Assembly (NCBI GenBank): GCA_021786915.1
Contig: JAJYMP010000223.1
Span: 1-15,152, forward strand
DNA from: Chloroflexota bacterium
GTDB taxonomy: Bacteria > Chloroflexota > Limnocylindria > Limnocylindrales > CSP1-4
Direction of reading: 5' to 3'
DNA: 15,152 nt
The number at the start of each line of letters is the position of its first letter. Position 1 is the first letter of the stretch. Positions 1-8,291 of this stretch are shown here, one piece after another. Under the pieces are notes generated by a model that made no database searches, was not told the DNA's origin, and saw only the letters and a program-made list of their open reading frames with translations. The translations under genes and the position numbers were made by a program.

Positions 1-189
1 CTGACGACCACGATGCCGTACATGAAGGTCGTGATCCAGGAGCTCAAGGACCGCGGCATCCGCGACAAGTACGTGGTCTTGGTTGGCGGCGCGCCGCTCA
101 ACGAGGAGTTCGCGATGGCGGTCGGCGCCGACGCCTACTGCCGCGACGCCGCGATCGCCGCAGAGACGGCCCGCAAGTTCGTCGCATGA
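1..189 (+). CDS. Corrinoid (B12-binding) methyltransferase protein, C-terminal end only
   Basis: Only the last 62 residues lie in the window; the 5' part is cut off by the window edge. Frame 1 is open from base 1 to the TGA at 187-189. The visible part matches the end of the MtbC/MttC/MtgC-type cobalamin-binding Rossmann domain: a helix, then a VVLVGGAPLNEEFA strand-turn-helix, then GADAYCRDA and a final helix. In this family the corrinoid protein carries the methyl group between two methyltransferases. The base-off DxHxxG motif would lie upstream and cannot be checked. The stop overlaps the next start by ATGA. The MeTr-like and MttB-like genes downstream in the same operon support the call. 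A B12-binding domain of another methyltransferase is possible but less likely in this context. Confidence 0.85.
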   Translation: MTTTMPYMKVVIQELKDRGIRDKYVVLVGGAPLNEEFAMAVGADAYCRDAAIAAETARKFVA

Positions 190-869
190 CCGATCGCGGG
201 CGTCGGCCCACCGCGTTCCCCGCCAGCCGCGCCAGGACCCTCATGCTCGGCTGCGGCGCGCTCGCCCGCGAGCTGCTCGAGCTCGTCGAGCACAACGGGC
301 TGGCCGGGGCCGTCGACGTGCGCTGCCTGCCCGCGCAGCTCCACAACCGGCCGCACGAGATCGCCCCCGCGGTCGACGCGAAGCTCACGCAAATCGCCGC
401 GGGCTACGACCGGGTGTTCGTGGCGTACGCGGACTGCGGGACGGCCGGCGCACTGGACACCGTGCTGGCCAGGCACGGCGCCGATCGCCTGCCGGGTGCC
501 CACTGCTACGCCGCCTTCACGGGGCTGCCCGAGTTCGCCGCCCTGTCGGCCGAGGAGCCGGGCACGTTCTACCTGACCGACTTCCTCGCCCGCAGCTTCG
601 ACGCGCTCGTGGTCCGCGGCCTGGGGCTCGACCGCCACCCCGAGCTGCTGCCCGTGTACTTCGCGGGCTACCAGCGGGTGGTCTACCTCTCGCAGCACGA
701 CGATCCCGAGATCCTCGAGACGGCGCGCCGGGCGGCCGTCCGCCTCGGGCTGGCGTTCGAGCATCGGCCGACGGGCTACGGCGAGCTCGGCAGCGCGATG
801 GCGCGGCTGGCCGTCGAGGCGGCCGACGGGCCCGAGGCGGACGGGGCCGTGAAGGGAGCCGCCGCCTGA
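186..869 (+). CDS. DUF1638 family protein
   Basis: This 227-aa cytoplasmic protein has no signal peptide or membrane segment. It matches the DUF1638 family, which I recall being found beside corrinoid methyltransferase genes; its biochemical role is not known to me. Recognisable blocks are LGCGALARELLELV (residues 21-34), YADCGTAGALD (81-91), GAHCYAAFTG (105-114) and a FYLTDFLARSFDALVVRGLGLDRHPEL segment near 128-154. Cys23, Cys84 and the His106-Cys107 pair sit in the most family-like blocks and could form a metal or corrinoid-related site; that is inference. The start is the ATG that overlaps the corrinoid gene's stop, and the stop overlaps the next start, so translation is probably coupled. 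The C-terminal 20 residues are low-complexity Ala/Gly/Asp. Confidence 0.85.
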   Translation: MTDRGRRPTAFPASRARTLMLGCGALARELLELVEHNGLAGAVDVRCLPAQLHNRPHEIAPAVDAKLTQIAAGYDRVFVAYADCGTAGALDTVLARHGADRLPGAHCYAAFTGLPEFAALSAEEPGTFYLTDFLARSFDALVVRGLGLDRHPELLPVYFAGYQRVVYLSQHDDPEILETARRAAVRLGLAFEHRPTGYGELGSAMARLAVEAADGPEADGAVKGAAA

Positions 870-1219
870 TGGCCACGCTCACGCTGATCTCGTGGCGCGA
901 CATCCCGGCCCAGGTCATCGCCAAGGAGGGCCGGCGAACGGCCAAGGCGATGCTGCCCCTGCGGTTCCAGATGGCGATCGACAAGGCAGCCACCAACGCC
1001 GGCAAGAAGGACATGGACGAGTACCTCGCCGAGTGGCGCCGCACCAGCCGGCCCTGCGGCGAGGACCTCGAGGCGGAGCTGGCCGCCGAGGTCGCCCGCA
1101 TCGAAGCCGAATACCCACGTTCGCGCCTCGCCGCGCTCACCGCGGACCGCGGCTTCGAGGCCGCGCCACCCGTCCCGCCGAACGCGTCCCCGGCGCCAGT
1201 CCCCACGGAGGCCCCATGA
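869..1219 (+). CDS. Small 'virulence factor' family protein
   Basis: This 116-aa protein resembles the short 'virulence factor' Pfam family. It opens with a strand and the SWRDIPAQVIAKEG block (residues 8-21), then an RRTAKAMLPLRFQMAIDKAA helix and a KKDMDEYLAEWRR segment. An acidic helix follows, rich in Glu and Ala, and the tail is Pro/Ala-rich and probably disordered (about 91-116). There is no signal peptide, so it should be cytoplasmic. The family name is historical and says little about function. Here it lies between DUF1638 and the methyltetrahydrofolate methyltransferase, with ATGA overlaps on both sides, which points to an accessory part of the corrinoid demethylation system. The start is fixed by the overlap with the previous stop. 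Confidence 0.72.
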   Translation: MATLTLISWRDIPAQVIAKEGRRTAKAMLPLRFQMAIDKAATNAGKKDMDEYLAEWRRTSRPCGEDLEAELAAEVARIEAEYPRSRLAALTADRGFEAAPPVPPNASPAPVPTEAP

Positions 1220-2127
1220 CCCGCACCGTCATCAGCTCGGCGACCCGCGAGGTGGTCATCAGCGGTGACCTCCCGTTCGTGGTCATCGGCGAGCGCATCA
1301 ACCCCACCGGGCGCAAGCTCCTCGGCGAGGAGATGCGCAACGGCGACTTCAGCCGGGTCGAGCGCGACGTCATCGCCCAGGTCGAGGCCGGCGCCCACAT
1401 GCTCGACGTCAACGCGGGCATCCCGCTCGCGGACGAGCCCGGGATCCTCGCCCGCACCGTCAAGCTGGTCCAGTCGCTGACCGAGCTGCCGCTCTCGATC
1501 GACTCGTCGGTCATGGACGCGCTCGAGGCGGGGCTCTCGGTCTACCAGGGCAAGGCGCTGGTCAACTCGGTCACCGGCGAGGAGGAGCGCATGGAGCGCG
1601 TCCTGCCGCTGGTCCGCAAGTACGGCGCGGCGGTGGTCGCGATCTCCAACGACGACACCGGCATCTCGATCGACCCCGATGTGCGCTTCTCGGTCGCCAA
1701 GCGGATCGTCGAGCGCGCGGCGGACCACGGGATCCCGCGCGAGGACGTGATCGTGGACCCGCTGGTGATGCCCATCGGCGCCATGCGCACCGCCGGCCGC
1801 CAGGTGTTCGCCCTGCTCAACCGCCTGCGCGACGAGCTCAAGGTGAACACGACCTGCGGCGCGTCGAACGTCAGCTTCGGCCTGCCGGCCCGCGAGGGGA
1901 TCAACTCGGCGTTCCTGGCCATGGCCATCAGCAACGGCCTGACGTCGGCGATCACCAACCCGCTGCTGCCCGAGGTCCGCAAGGCGATCATGGCCGCTGA
2001 CGTGCTGCTGGGTAACGACGCCGACGCCGCCGCCTGGATCCGCGCCAACCGGGATCCCAACGCCGAGGCGGCCGACGGCCGCGAGCGGCGCGTGAACCGG
2101 CGCCGGGTCGCCGTCGCCGCAGGCTGA
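1216..2127 (+). CDS. Methyltetrahydrofolate:corrinoid methyltransferase-like protein (MeTr/MtgA type)
   Basis: This 303-aa protein has the TIM-barrel, pterin-binding fold shared with dihydropteroate synthase. Diagnostic blocks are GERINPTG (residues 25-32), LDVNAGIP (63-70), SIDSSVMDALEAG (94-106), NSVTGEEER (117-125), DPLVMPIGA (181-189) and TCGASNVSFGLP (213-224). The Asn in SNVSFG (218) is the likely counterpart of the folate-contacting Asn of acetogen MeTr. In this context the enzyme probably takes the methyl group from methyl-Co(III) on the corrinoid protein and gives it to tetrahydrofolate, as MtgA does in glycine betaine metabolism; the reverse direction is chemically possible. Its length fits stand-alone MeTr rather than MetH. 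It starts by ATGA overlap and ends 14 nt before the activator gene. The C-terminal Arg/Ala-rich tail looks dispensable. Confidence 0.88.
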   Translation: MTRTVISSATREVVISGDLPFVVIGERINPTGRKLLGEEMRNGDFSRVERDVIAQVEAGAHMLDVNAGIPLADEPGILARTVKLVQSLTELPLSIDSSVMDALEAGLSVYQGKALVNSVTGEEERMERVLPLVRKYGAAVVAISNDDTGISIDPDVRFSVAKRIVERAADHGIPREDVIVDPLVMPIGAMRTAGRQVFALLNRLRDELKVNTTCGASNVSFGLPAREGINSAFLAMAISNGLTSAITNPLLPEVRKAIMAADVLLGNDADAAAWIRANRDPNAEAADGRERRVNRRRVAVAAG

Positions 2128-2141
2128 GGCCGGGCCCTGAC

Positions 2142-4181
2142 GTGGGATCGCCCGATCCCCTGCTGATCTTCACGCCCTCGGGCCGCCGGGGGCACTTCCC
2201 CGCGGGCACGACCGTGCTCGACGCGGCCCGCAAGCTGGGCGTGGACATCGATTCCGTCTGCGGGGGCCGTGGCATCTGCGGCCGCTGCCAGGTGGAGCAG
2301 AGCATCGGTGCGTTCCCCAAGCACGGCATCACCTCGGACCGGGCCCACATCTCGCCGCCCGACGCCGTTGAGGCCGACTACGCGGCGGGCAAGGGCCTGG
2401 CGCCCAGGCGCCGGCTCGCCTGCACGGCCGAGCTGCTGGGCGACGCGGTCATCGACGTGCCGGCCAGCTCGCAGGTCCACCGCCAGGTGGTGCGCAAGGA
2501 GCTCGAGGTCCGCCCGTTCGACCTCGACCCGGTCACCCGGCTCCACTACGTCGAGGCCGCCCTGCCAGAGCTCTCGTCGCCGGCCTCGGACCTCGTCCGC
2601 GTGCAGGAGGCGCTGGCCCGGGAGTGGGGGATCCACGACCTCGAGGCCGACCTGGCGGCGACGCGCGCGCTCCAGGCGGCGGTCGGGGCGGGCGGCGGCA
2701 GGGTGACCGTCGCGGTCCGCGACGGGCGGACGCTGATCGCCGCGTGGCCCGGCTTCCGCGACCGCGCATACGGCGTGGCGGTGGACGTCGGCTCCACGAC
2801 GATCGCAGCCCACCTGGCCAGCCTGCTCGACGGGTCGGTGCTCGCGTCGGCGGGCGTGATGAACCCCCAGATCCGGTTCGGCGAGGACCTCATGAGCCGC
2901 GTCTCGTACGCGATGCTCCACGAGCGGGGCGCGGCCGAGATGACCGCCGCCGTGCGCACCGCGCTGCGCGACCTGATCGGGAGCCTGGCGACGACCGCCG
3001 GCGTGGCGCGCGACGAGATCCTCGAGATCGCCCTTGTCGGCAACCCGATCATGCACCACCTCGTGCTCGGCCTCGACCCGAGGCCGCTTGGCCAGGCGCC
3101 GTTCACCCTCGCGACGGAGCGCGCGGTCCACGCCAGCGCCGCCGAGCTCAAACTCGGCGTCCACCCCGGTGCGCGCGTCTACGTGCTGCCCTGCATCGCC
3201 GGCCACGTCGGCGCCGACACCGCGGGCGTGATCCTCTCCGAGCAGCCGCACCTGGCCGAGGCCGTGACCCTCATCGTGGATGTCGGGACGAACGCAGAGC
3301 TCGTTCTGGGCAACCGGCACCGCCTGCTCGCCGCGTCGAGCCCCACGGGCCCGGCGTTCGAGGGCGCGCAGATCTCGTCGGGCCAGCGCGCCGCGCCCGG
3401 CGCCATCGAGCGCGTCCGCATCCGCCGCGACACCCTGGAGCCCCGCTTCCGCGTCATCGGCTCGGCGCTGTGGTCCGACGAGCCCGGCTTCACCGAGGCC
3501 ACGGCCGACACCGGCATCACCGGCATCTGCGGCTCGGGGATCATCGAGGTGATCGCCGAGCTGTTCCTGGCGGGCGTCGTCACCGCCGACGGGATCATCG
3601 ACGGCTCGCTGGCCGCCAGCACGCCCCGGGTCGTCGCCGACGGCCGCACCTTCGGCTACGTCCTCCACGAGGGCGAGCCCCGGATCGTCGTCACCCAGAA
3701 CGACGTGCGGGCCATCCAGCTCGCCAAGGCCGCGCTCTACGCCGGCGCCAGGCTGCTGATGGACGCCTACGGCGTGGACGCGGTGGACGAGGTGCGCCTC
3801 GCGGGCGCCTTCGGCAGCCACATCGACACGACCCACGCCATGGTGCTGGGCCTCGTGCCCGACTGCGACCTCTCGCGCGTGCGCTCCGTGGGCAACGCGG
3901 CGGGCGCCGGCGCCCTGATCGCGCTGCTGTCCGGGGCCGCCCGCCGCGAGGTCGAGGCGGTCGTGCGCGGCGTCAACAAGGTCGAGACCGCGATCGAGCC
4001 GCGGTTCCAGGAGCACTTCGTCGACGCGCTGGCGATCCCGCACCGGACCGCCGACTACCCCAGCCTCGGACGAGTGGTGGACCTGCCGGCACGGCCGGTG
4101 GGGGGCCGCGCGGGCCGGGACGAGCGAACGGAACGACGTCGGCGGCGCCAGCCCGTCGCCGCCCACGAGGAGGAACGATGA
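2142..4181 (+). CDS. 2Fe-2S/ASKHA corrinoid activation protein (RACo type, DUF4445)
   Basis: The 679-aa product fits reductive activators of corrinoid methyltransferases, which return inactive Co(II) to Co(I) using an electron and ATP. The N-terminal plant-type 2Fe-2S domain shows Cys40-x5-Cys46-x2-Cys49 and Cys94. A linker of about 100 residues follows. The ASKHA ATPase part begins near residue 209 with YGVAVDVGSTTIAAHLA (phosphate 1), has IVDVGTNAELVLG near 377 (phosphate 2), GICGSGIIEVIAELF near 460, and LAGAFGSHID near 553. The last 40 residues are Arg-rich and atypical. The GTG start gives a full ferredoxin domain; the only purine-rich stretch upstream is a weak TGAGG overlapping the previous stop. 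The gene sits 14 nt after the MeTr-like gene and overlaps the methyltransferase gene by ATGA. The electron donor is not in the window. Confidence 0.92.
   Translation: MGSPDPLLIFTPSGRRGHFPAGTTVLDAARKLGVDIDSVCGGRGICGRCQVEQSIGAFPKHGITSDRAHISPPDAVEADYAAGKGLAPRRRLACTAELLGDAVIDVPASSQVHRQVVRKELEVRPFDLDPVTRLHYVEAALPELSSPASDLVRVQEALAREWGIHDLEADLAATRALQAAVGAGGGRVTVAVRDGRTLIAAWPGFRDRAYGVAVDVGSTTIAAHLASLLDGSVLASAGVMNPQIRFGEDLMSRVSYAMLHERGAAEMTAAVRTALRDLIGSLATTAGVARDEILEIALVGNPIMHHLVLGLDPRPLGQAPFTLATERAVHASAAELKLGVHPGARVYVLPCIAGHVGADTAGVILSEQPHLAEAVTLIVDVGTNAELVLGNRHRLLAASSPTGPAFEGAQISSGQRAAPGAIERVRIRRDTLEPRFRVIGSALWSDEPGFTEATADTGITGICGSGIIEVIAELFLAGVVTADGIIDGSLAASTPRVVADGRTFGYVLHEGEPRIVVTQNDVRAIQLAKAALYAGARLLMDAYGVDAVDEVRLAGAFGSHIDTTHAMVLGLVPDCDLSRVRSVGNAAGAGALIALLSGAARREVEAVVRGVNKVETAIEPRFQEHFVDALAIPHRTADYPSLGRVVDLPARPVGGRAGRDERTERRRRRQPVAAHEEER
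4167..4174 (+). promoter_or_regulatory. Strong Shine-Dalgarno of the MttB-family gene
   Basis: GAGGAGGA ends three bases before the ATG at 4178. It is the clearest ribosome binding site inside the demethylation operon. The other overlapping genes mostly rely on coupling. It fixes this start and suggests the catalytic methyltransferase is made at a higher rate than its neighbours. Confidence 0.75.
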
Positions 4182-5719
4182 CCGACGATCTCCATGTCCG
4201 CCGCACCGGCGGTCGTGCCGGGCGGCAGGCGGCCCGCGCCCATGCGGCCGTGGCGCGCCTCCCGTTCCTCACCCGGACCATGGCGCCGTTCGAGGTGCTC
4301 TCCGAGGAGGGCCTCTCGCTCATCGAGCACAACGCCGACGTGATCCTCCAGGAGGTGGGTCTCGAGTTCCGCGGCGACCCCGAGGCGCTGCGCCTGCTGC
4401 GCAACGCCGGCGCCGACGTGCAGGGCGAGCGCGTCCGCTTCCCCGTGGGCCTGTGCCGCTCGATCGTCCAGGCGAGCGCCCCGCGCACCTACGTGCAGCA
4501 CGCCCGGAACCCCGAGCGCAGCGTGACCATCGGCGGGATGAACACCGTCTTCGCGCCCAACTACGGCTCGCCGTTCGTGCGCGACCTCGAGGGCGGCCGG
4601 CGCTACGCGACGCTCGAGGACTTCCAGAACTTCGTCAAGCTCGCCTACGCGTCGCCGAACCTGCACCACTCGGGCGGGACGGTATGCGAGCCCACGGACG
4701 TGGCCGTCAACAAGCGCCACCTCGACATGGTCTACGCGCACATCCGGTACTCGGACAAGCCGTTCATGGGCTCGGTGACCGCCCCCGAGCGCGCCGCCGA
4801 CACGGTCGAGATGGCGAAGATCGTGTTCGGCGCCGATTTCGTCGACCAGAACGCCGTCATCACCAGCCTGATCAACGCCAACTCGCCACTGGTGTGGGAC
4901 GCCACGATGCTCGGCTCGCTGCGCACCTATGCCGCGGCCAACCAGGCCTGCATCGTCACGCCGTTCATCCTGGCGGGCGCGATGGCTCCCGTGACGTCGG
5001 CCGGCGTGGCGGCGCAGACCCTCGCCGAGGCGCTCGGCGGCATGACGCTCGTCCAGCTGGTCCGCCCCGGCGCGCCGGTGATCCTGGGCTCCTTCGCAAG
5101 CTCGATGTCGATGCAGTCGGGAGCACCCACGTTCGGCACCCCGGAGCCCGCCCTCGTCCTGTACTCGATGGCGGCGCTCGCCCGCCGCCTCGGCGTCCCG
5201 TTCCGCTCCGGCGGCAGCCTGACCGCGTCGAAGCTCGAGGACGCGCAGGCGGCCTACGAATCGGCTGCCACGCTCCAGCCCACGGTCCTTGCCGGGACCA
5301 ACTTCGTCCTCCACGCCGCCGGCTGGCTGGAGGGCGGCCTGACGATCGGCTACGAGAAGTTCGTCATGGACGCGGACCAGCTCGGGATGATGAGCGTGTT
5401 CGCCAAGGGCGTGGACCTGTCCGAGAACGGGCAGGCGCTGGACGCCATCCGCGAGAACGGCCCGGGCCGGCACTTCCTGGGCACGGCCCACACGCTCGCC
5501 AACTTCGAGACCGCGTTCTACCGCTCCGAGATCGCCGACAACAACAGCTACGAGCAGTGGCTCGAGGGCGGCGAGCTCGACGCCCGGGTCCGGGCCAACC
5601 GCCTGTGGAAGACGATGCTCGGCGAGTACGAGGCGCCGGCCATCGACCCCGCGGTGGACGAGGCGCTGCGGGACTTCGTGGCGCGCCGCAAGGCCTCGAT
5701 GCCGGACGCGGCGGAATGA
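4178..5719 (+). CDS. Non-pyrrolysine MttB-family (betaine-type) methyltransferase
   Basis: This 513-aa protein belongs to the trimethylamine methyltransferase (MttB) superfamily. It has a basic N-terminal arm (residues 1-30), then a block beginning MAPFEVLSEEGLSLIEHNAD, and central TIM-barrel blocks such as GGMNTVFAPNYGSPF, HHSGGTVCEPTDVAVNKRH and GVPFRSGGSLTASKLEDAQ. There is no in-frame amber codon: the frame is open to a TGA. It therefore belongs to the branch that lacks pyrrolysine. Characterised members of that branch demethylate glycine betaine (MtgB), proline betaine, carnitine or gamma-butyrobetaine, methylating a corrinoid protein. The neighbouring betaine-type transporter favours such a substrate, but which one cannot be read from sequence. 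A GAGGAGGA Shine-Dalgarno lies at 4167-4174 and the start overlaps the activator stop by ATGA. Confidence 0.9.
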   Translation: MTDDLHVRRTGGRAGRQAARAHAAVARLPFLTRTMAPFEVLSEEGLSLIEHNADVILQEVGLEFRGDPEALRLLRNAGADVQGERVRFPVGLCRSIVQASAPRTYVQHARNPERSVTIGGMNTVFAPNYGSPFVRDLEGGRRYATLEDFQNFVKLAYASPNLHHSGGTVCEPTDVAVNKRHLDMVYAHIRYSDKPFMGSVTAPERAADTVEMAKIVFGADFVDQNAVITSLINANSPLVWDATMLGSLRTYAAANQACIVTPFILAGAMAPVTSAGVAAQTLAEALGGMTLVQLVRPGAPVILGSFASSMSMQSGAPTFGTPEPALVLYSMAALARRLGVPFRSGGSLTASKLEDAQAAYESAATLQPTVLAGTNFVLHAAGWLEGGLTIGYEKFVMDADQLGMMSVFAKGVDLSENGQALDAIRENGPGRHFLGTAHTLANFETAFYRSEIADNNSYEQWLEGGELDARVRANRLWKTMLGEYEAPAIDPAVDEALRDFVARRKASMPDAAE

Positions 5720-6237
5720 CGATGCCCAACGCCGTGCCCGGCCCCGCGGCCGAAGTCGCAGCCCTCCTGCCTGCGCTGCGGGAGGCCGCCGAGCGGGCAG
5801 GCGGCATGCTGCACCAGCTGGGCGGCGCGGCGACCGTGCCGGGGCCTGATGGCGGCTGGACGCCGGTCCGGATGGTCGTCCACCTGGCCGCAGTCGACGC
5901 GGAGGTCTGGACGCCGCGGTTCCGCCAGCTGGCGGCTCACGACCACCCATCCTGGGTCTGGACCGAGCCCGACCTCGCCGGCCGGGCCGACCGGAGCCCG
6001 GACGAGGCGGCCGAGACCTTCCGCGGCACCCGCGCCGCGCTCGTGGAGACGGTCGCGGCAATGGACGACGCCGGGCTTCGGAGCACCGGGGTCCACGCAA
6101 TCTTTGGCGAGCTCGACGGAGTGGGGCTGTTGCGCGAGGTCCTGCGCCACGACGCCGAGCACCTCGCGTCCCTGGCGGAAGCGGTCGCCGTGCTGCCGTC
6201 CGACGGCGGCGGGGGAGCGCGGGCCGCCGATGGTTGA
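5716..6237 (+). CDS. DinB-like / DUF664-type four-helix protein
   Basis: The 173-aa protein looks like a DinB-like four-helix bundle, a fold shared by mycothiol- or bacillithiol-dependent transferases and many uncharacterised proteins. The typical three-His metal site can be placed at His56 (VVHLAAVDAE), His145 and His149 (RHDAEHL). The block GGWTPVRMVVHLA (46-58) is the usual entry to the second helix. There is no signal peptide. The ATG overlaps the MttB-family stop by ATGA; a second in-frame ATG at 5722 is an equally possible start. Its stop lies inside the IclR gene. Its place in the operon suggests a cytoplasmic accessory role, perhaps on a demethylated product or formaldehyde/thiol adduct, but nothing in the sequence gives a substrate. 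Confidence 0.75.
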   Translation: MTMPNAVPGPAAEVAALLPALREAAERAGGMLHQLGGAATVPGPDGGWTPVRMVVHLAAVDAEVWTPRFRQLAAHDHPSWVWTEPDLAGRADRSPDEAAETFRGTRAALVETVAAMDDAGLRSTGVHAIFGELDGVGLLREVLRHDAEHLASLAEAVAVLPSDGGGGARAADG

Positions 6238-7039
6238 GGGCCAAAGCGAGGTGGCCTCCGTCATCGGGCCGCCGGCCGTCATCCAGTCGGTCGATCGCGC
6301 CATCGACGTGCTCGAGTACCTCGCCGAGCGCGAGGACGGGGCGGTGACCGACCTCGCCGCGGCCCTGGGCGTCCACAAGAGCACTGCCCACCGGCTGCTG
6401 GCGGTGCTCGAGGCCCGCGGCCTCGTGGAGCAGGTCAGCGAGCGCGGCCGCTACCGGCTCGGCTTCGGGCTCGTTCGGCTGGCCGGCGCCACCGCGGGGC
6501 GCCTCGACCTGGTGGAGCAGAGCCGGCCCGTCTCCCGCCGGCTGGCGGCCGAGGTCGGGGAGACCGTGAACGTGGCCCGGCTGGAGGGCGATGCCGTGGT
6601 CAACGTGGACCAGGTGCTCGGCGGCGCCACCGTCGCGACGCAGAACTGGGTGGGCCAGCGGACGCCGCTGCACGCCACTTCGAGCGGCAAGGTGCTGCTC
6701 GCCTCCGCGGACCCCGCGGAGCGGGCCAGGCTGCTGGCACGGCCGCTGGAGCGCTTCACGCCGGCGACCCTCACCGACCGCTCGGTCCTCGAGCGTGACC
6801 TGGCCCGCGTGGCGGCGGCCGGCTGGGCCTCCACGACCGAGGAGCTCGAGGTGGGGCTCAACGCGATCGCGGCGCCCATCCGCGGCCACGACGGCGCCGT
6901 GGTGGCCGCTGTGAGCGTCTCGGGACCCTCGTATCGGCTGGGCCCGGATCGGTTCGAGGCCGTCGCGGCGGCCGTGATGGCGGCGGGCGACGAGATCGGG
7001 CGCCGGCTCGGCTGGCGCGACCGGAGGGGGACGGCATGA
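6230..7039 (+). CDS. IclR-family transcriptional regulator
   Basis: The product is 269 aa, the normal length for IclR regulators. The N-terminal winged helix-turn-helix spans about residues 17-78: [14 protein letters not shown], then [29 protein letters not shown], then the wing [13 protein letters not shown]. The effector-binding domain follows (about 95-262) with the family blocks [29 protein letters not shown] and [25 protein letters not shown]. Such proteins bind small metabolites and act as dimers or tetramers at their own or nearby promoters. As the last gene of the demethylation operon and the one next to the transporter regulatory gap, it probably controls one or both; the ligand may be a betaine or its product. 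The ATG start overlaps the DinB-like gene by 8 nt; a GTG at 6251 is a weaker alternative. Confidence 0.92.
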   Translation: MVEGQSEVASVIGPPAVIQSVDRAIDVLEYLAEREDGAVTDLAAALGVHKSTAHRLLAVLEARGLVEQVSERGRYRLGFGLVRLAGATAGRLDLVEQSRPVSRRLAAEVGETVNVARLEGDAVVNVDQVLGGATVATQNWVGQRTPLHATSSGKVLLASADPAERARLLARPLERFTPATLTDRSVLERDLARVAAAGWASTTEELEVGLNAIAAPIRGHDGAVVAAVSVSGPSYRLGPDRFEAVAAAVMAAGDEIGRRLGWRDRRGTA

Positions 7040-7062
7040 CCAGGGCAGTCTGCACAACGAGC

Positions 7063-7092
7063 CTGACGCACCTTGCCGACAGCGCCTAATCT
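7063..7092 (+). promoter_or_regulatory. Possible promoter of the transporter genes, with upstream palindrome
   Basis: CTGACG at 7063-7068 and TAATCT at 7087-7092 are separated by 18 nt. They fit a -35 of TTGACn type and a -10 of TAnnnT type, though neither is strong. Transcription would begin near 7099. Just upstream, at 7045-7053, is a short perfect palindrome GCAG-T-CTGC that might be part of an operator for the adjacent IclR protein; it is short enough to be chance. No terminator is visible between the IclR stop and this point, so readthrough from the upstream operon is also possible. Confidence 0.3.
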
Positions 7093-7100
7093 GTGCGCTT

Positions 7101-7123
7101 CGTTGCCCGGGACCGGGGCGACG
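7101..7123 (+). other. Stem-loop in the transporter leader
   Basis: CGTTGCCC (7101-7108) pairs with GGGCGACG (7116-7123) over eight pairs, one of them G-U, around a 7-nt loop. It lies about nine bases upstream of the GGAGGAG ribosome binding site. There is no T-run, so it is more likely an mRNA structure than an intrinsic terminator. Confidence 0.35.
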
Positions 7124-7146
7124 CATCTCTTGGAGGAGCCCTGCCC

Positions 7147-7193
7147 GTGCCTCTCGCTCTCACGCCGCTGGTGGTCTGTCGGGGCTGGCGGGC

Positions 7194-7197
<4 letters not shown>
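7147..7197 (+). CDS. Putative 16-aa upstream ORF coupled to the transporter ATPase
   Basis: A GTG at 7147 is preceded by GGAGGAG at 7132-7138, with an 8-nt gap, the best Shine-Dalgarno in this intergenic region. The frame reads [16 protein letters not shown] and stops at TGA 7195-7197, which overlaps the ATPase start in an ATGA. The ATPase ATG at 7194 itself has only weak purine stretches upstream. This fits a short upstream ORF that delivers ribosomes to the ATPase gene. The peptide is mildly hydrophobic with a Cys-Arg-Gly-Trp-Arg end and matches nothing I recognise. It may act only through its translation. The alternative is that the ORF is chance and the GGAGGAG serves the ATPase from too far away (55 nt). 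Confidence 0.45.

Positions 7198-8287
<1,090 letters not shown>

Positions 8288-8291
<4 letters not shown>

Noticed and set aside
1542..4166. Very long minus-strand open frame of 874 codons, opposite the MeTr-like and activator genes
   Set aside because: It mirrors the G/C third-position bias of the + strand genes, is rich in Arg, Gly, Asp and Val with no recognisable domain, and the + strand frames match known families.
7036..7089. 17-codon ORF starting in the IclR stop (ATGA overlap)
   Set aside because: It has no ribosome site of its own, ends inside the candidate -10 element and shows no features. ATGA at a stop is expected often here.
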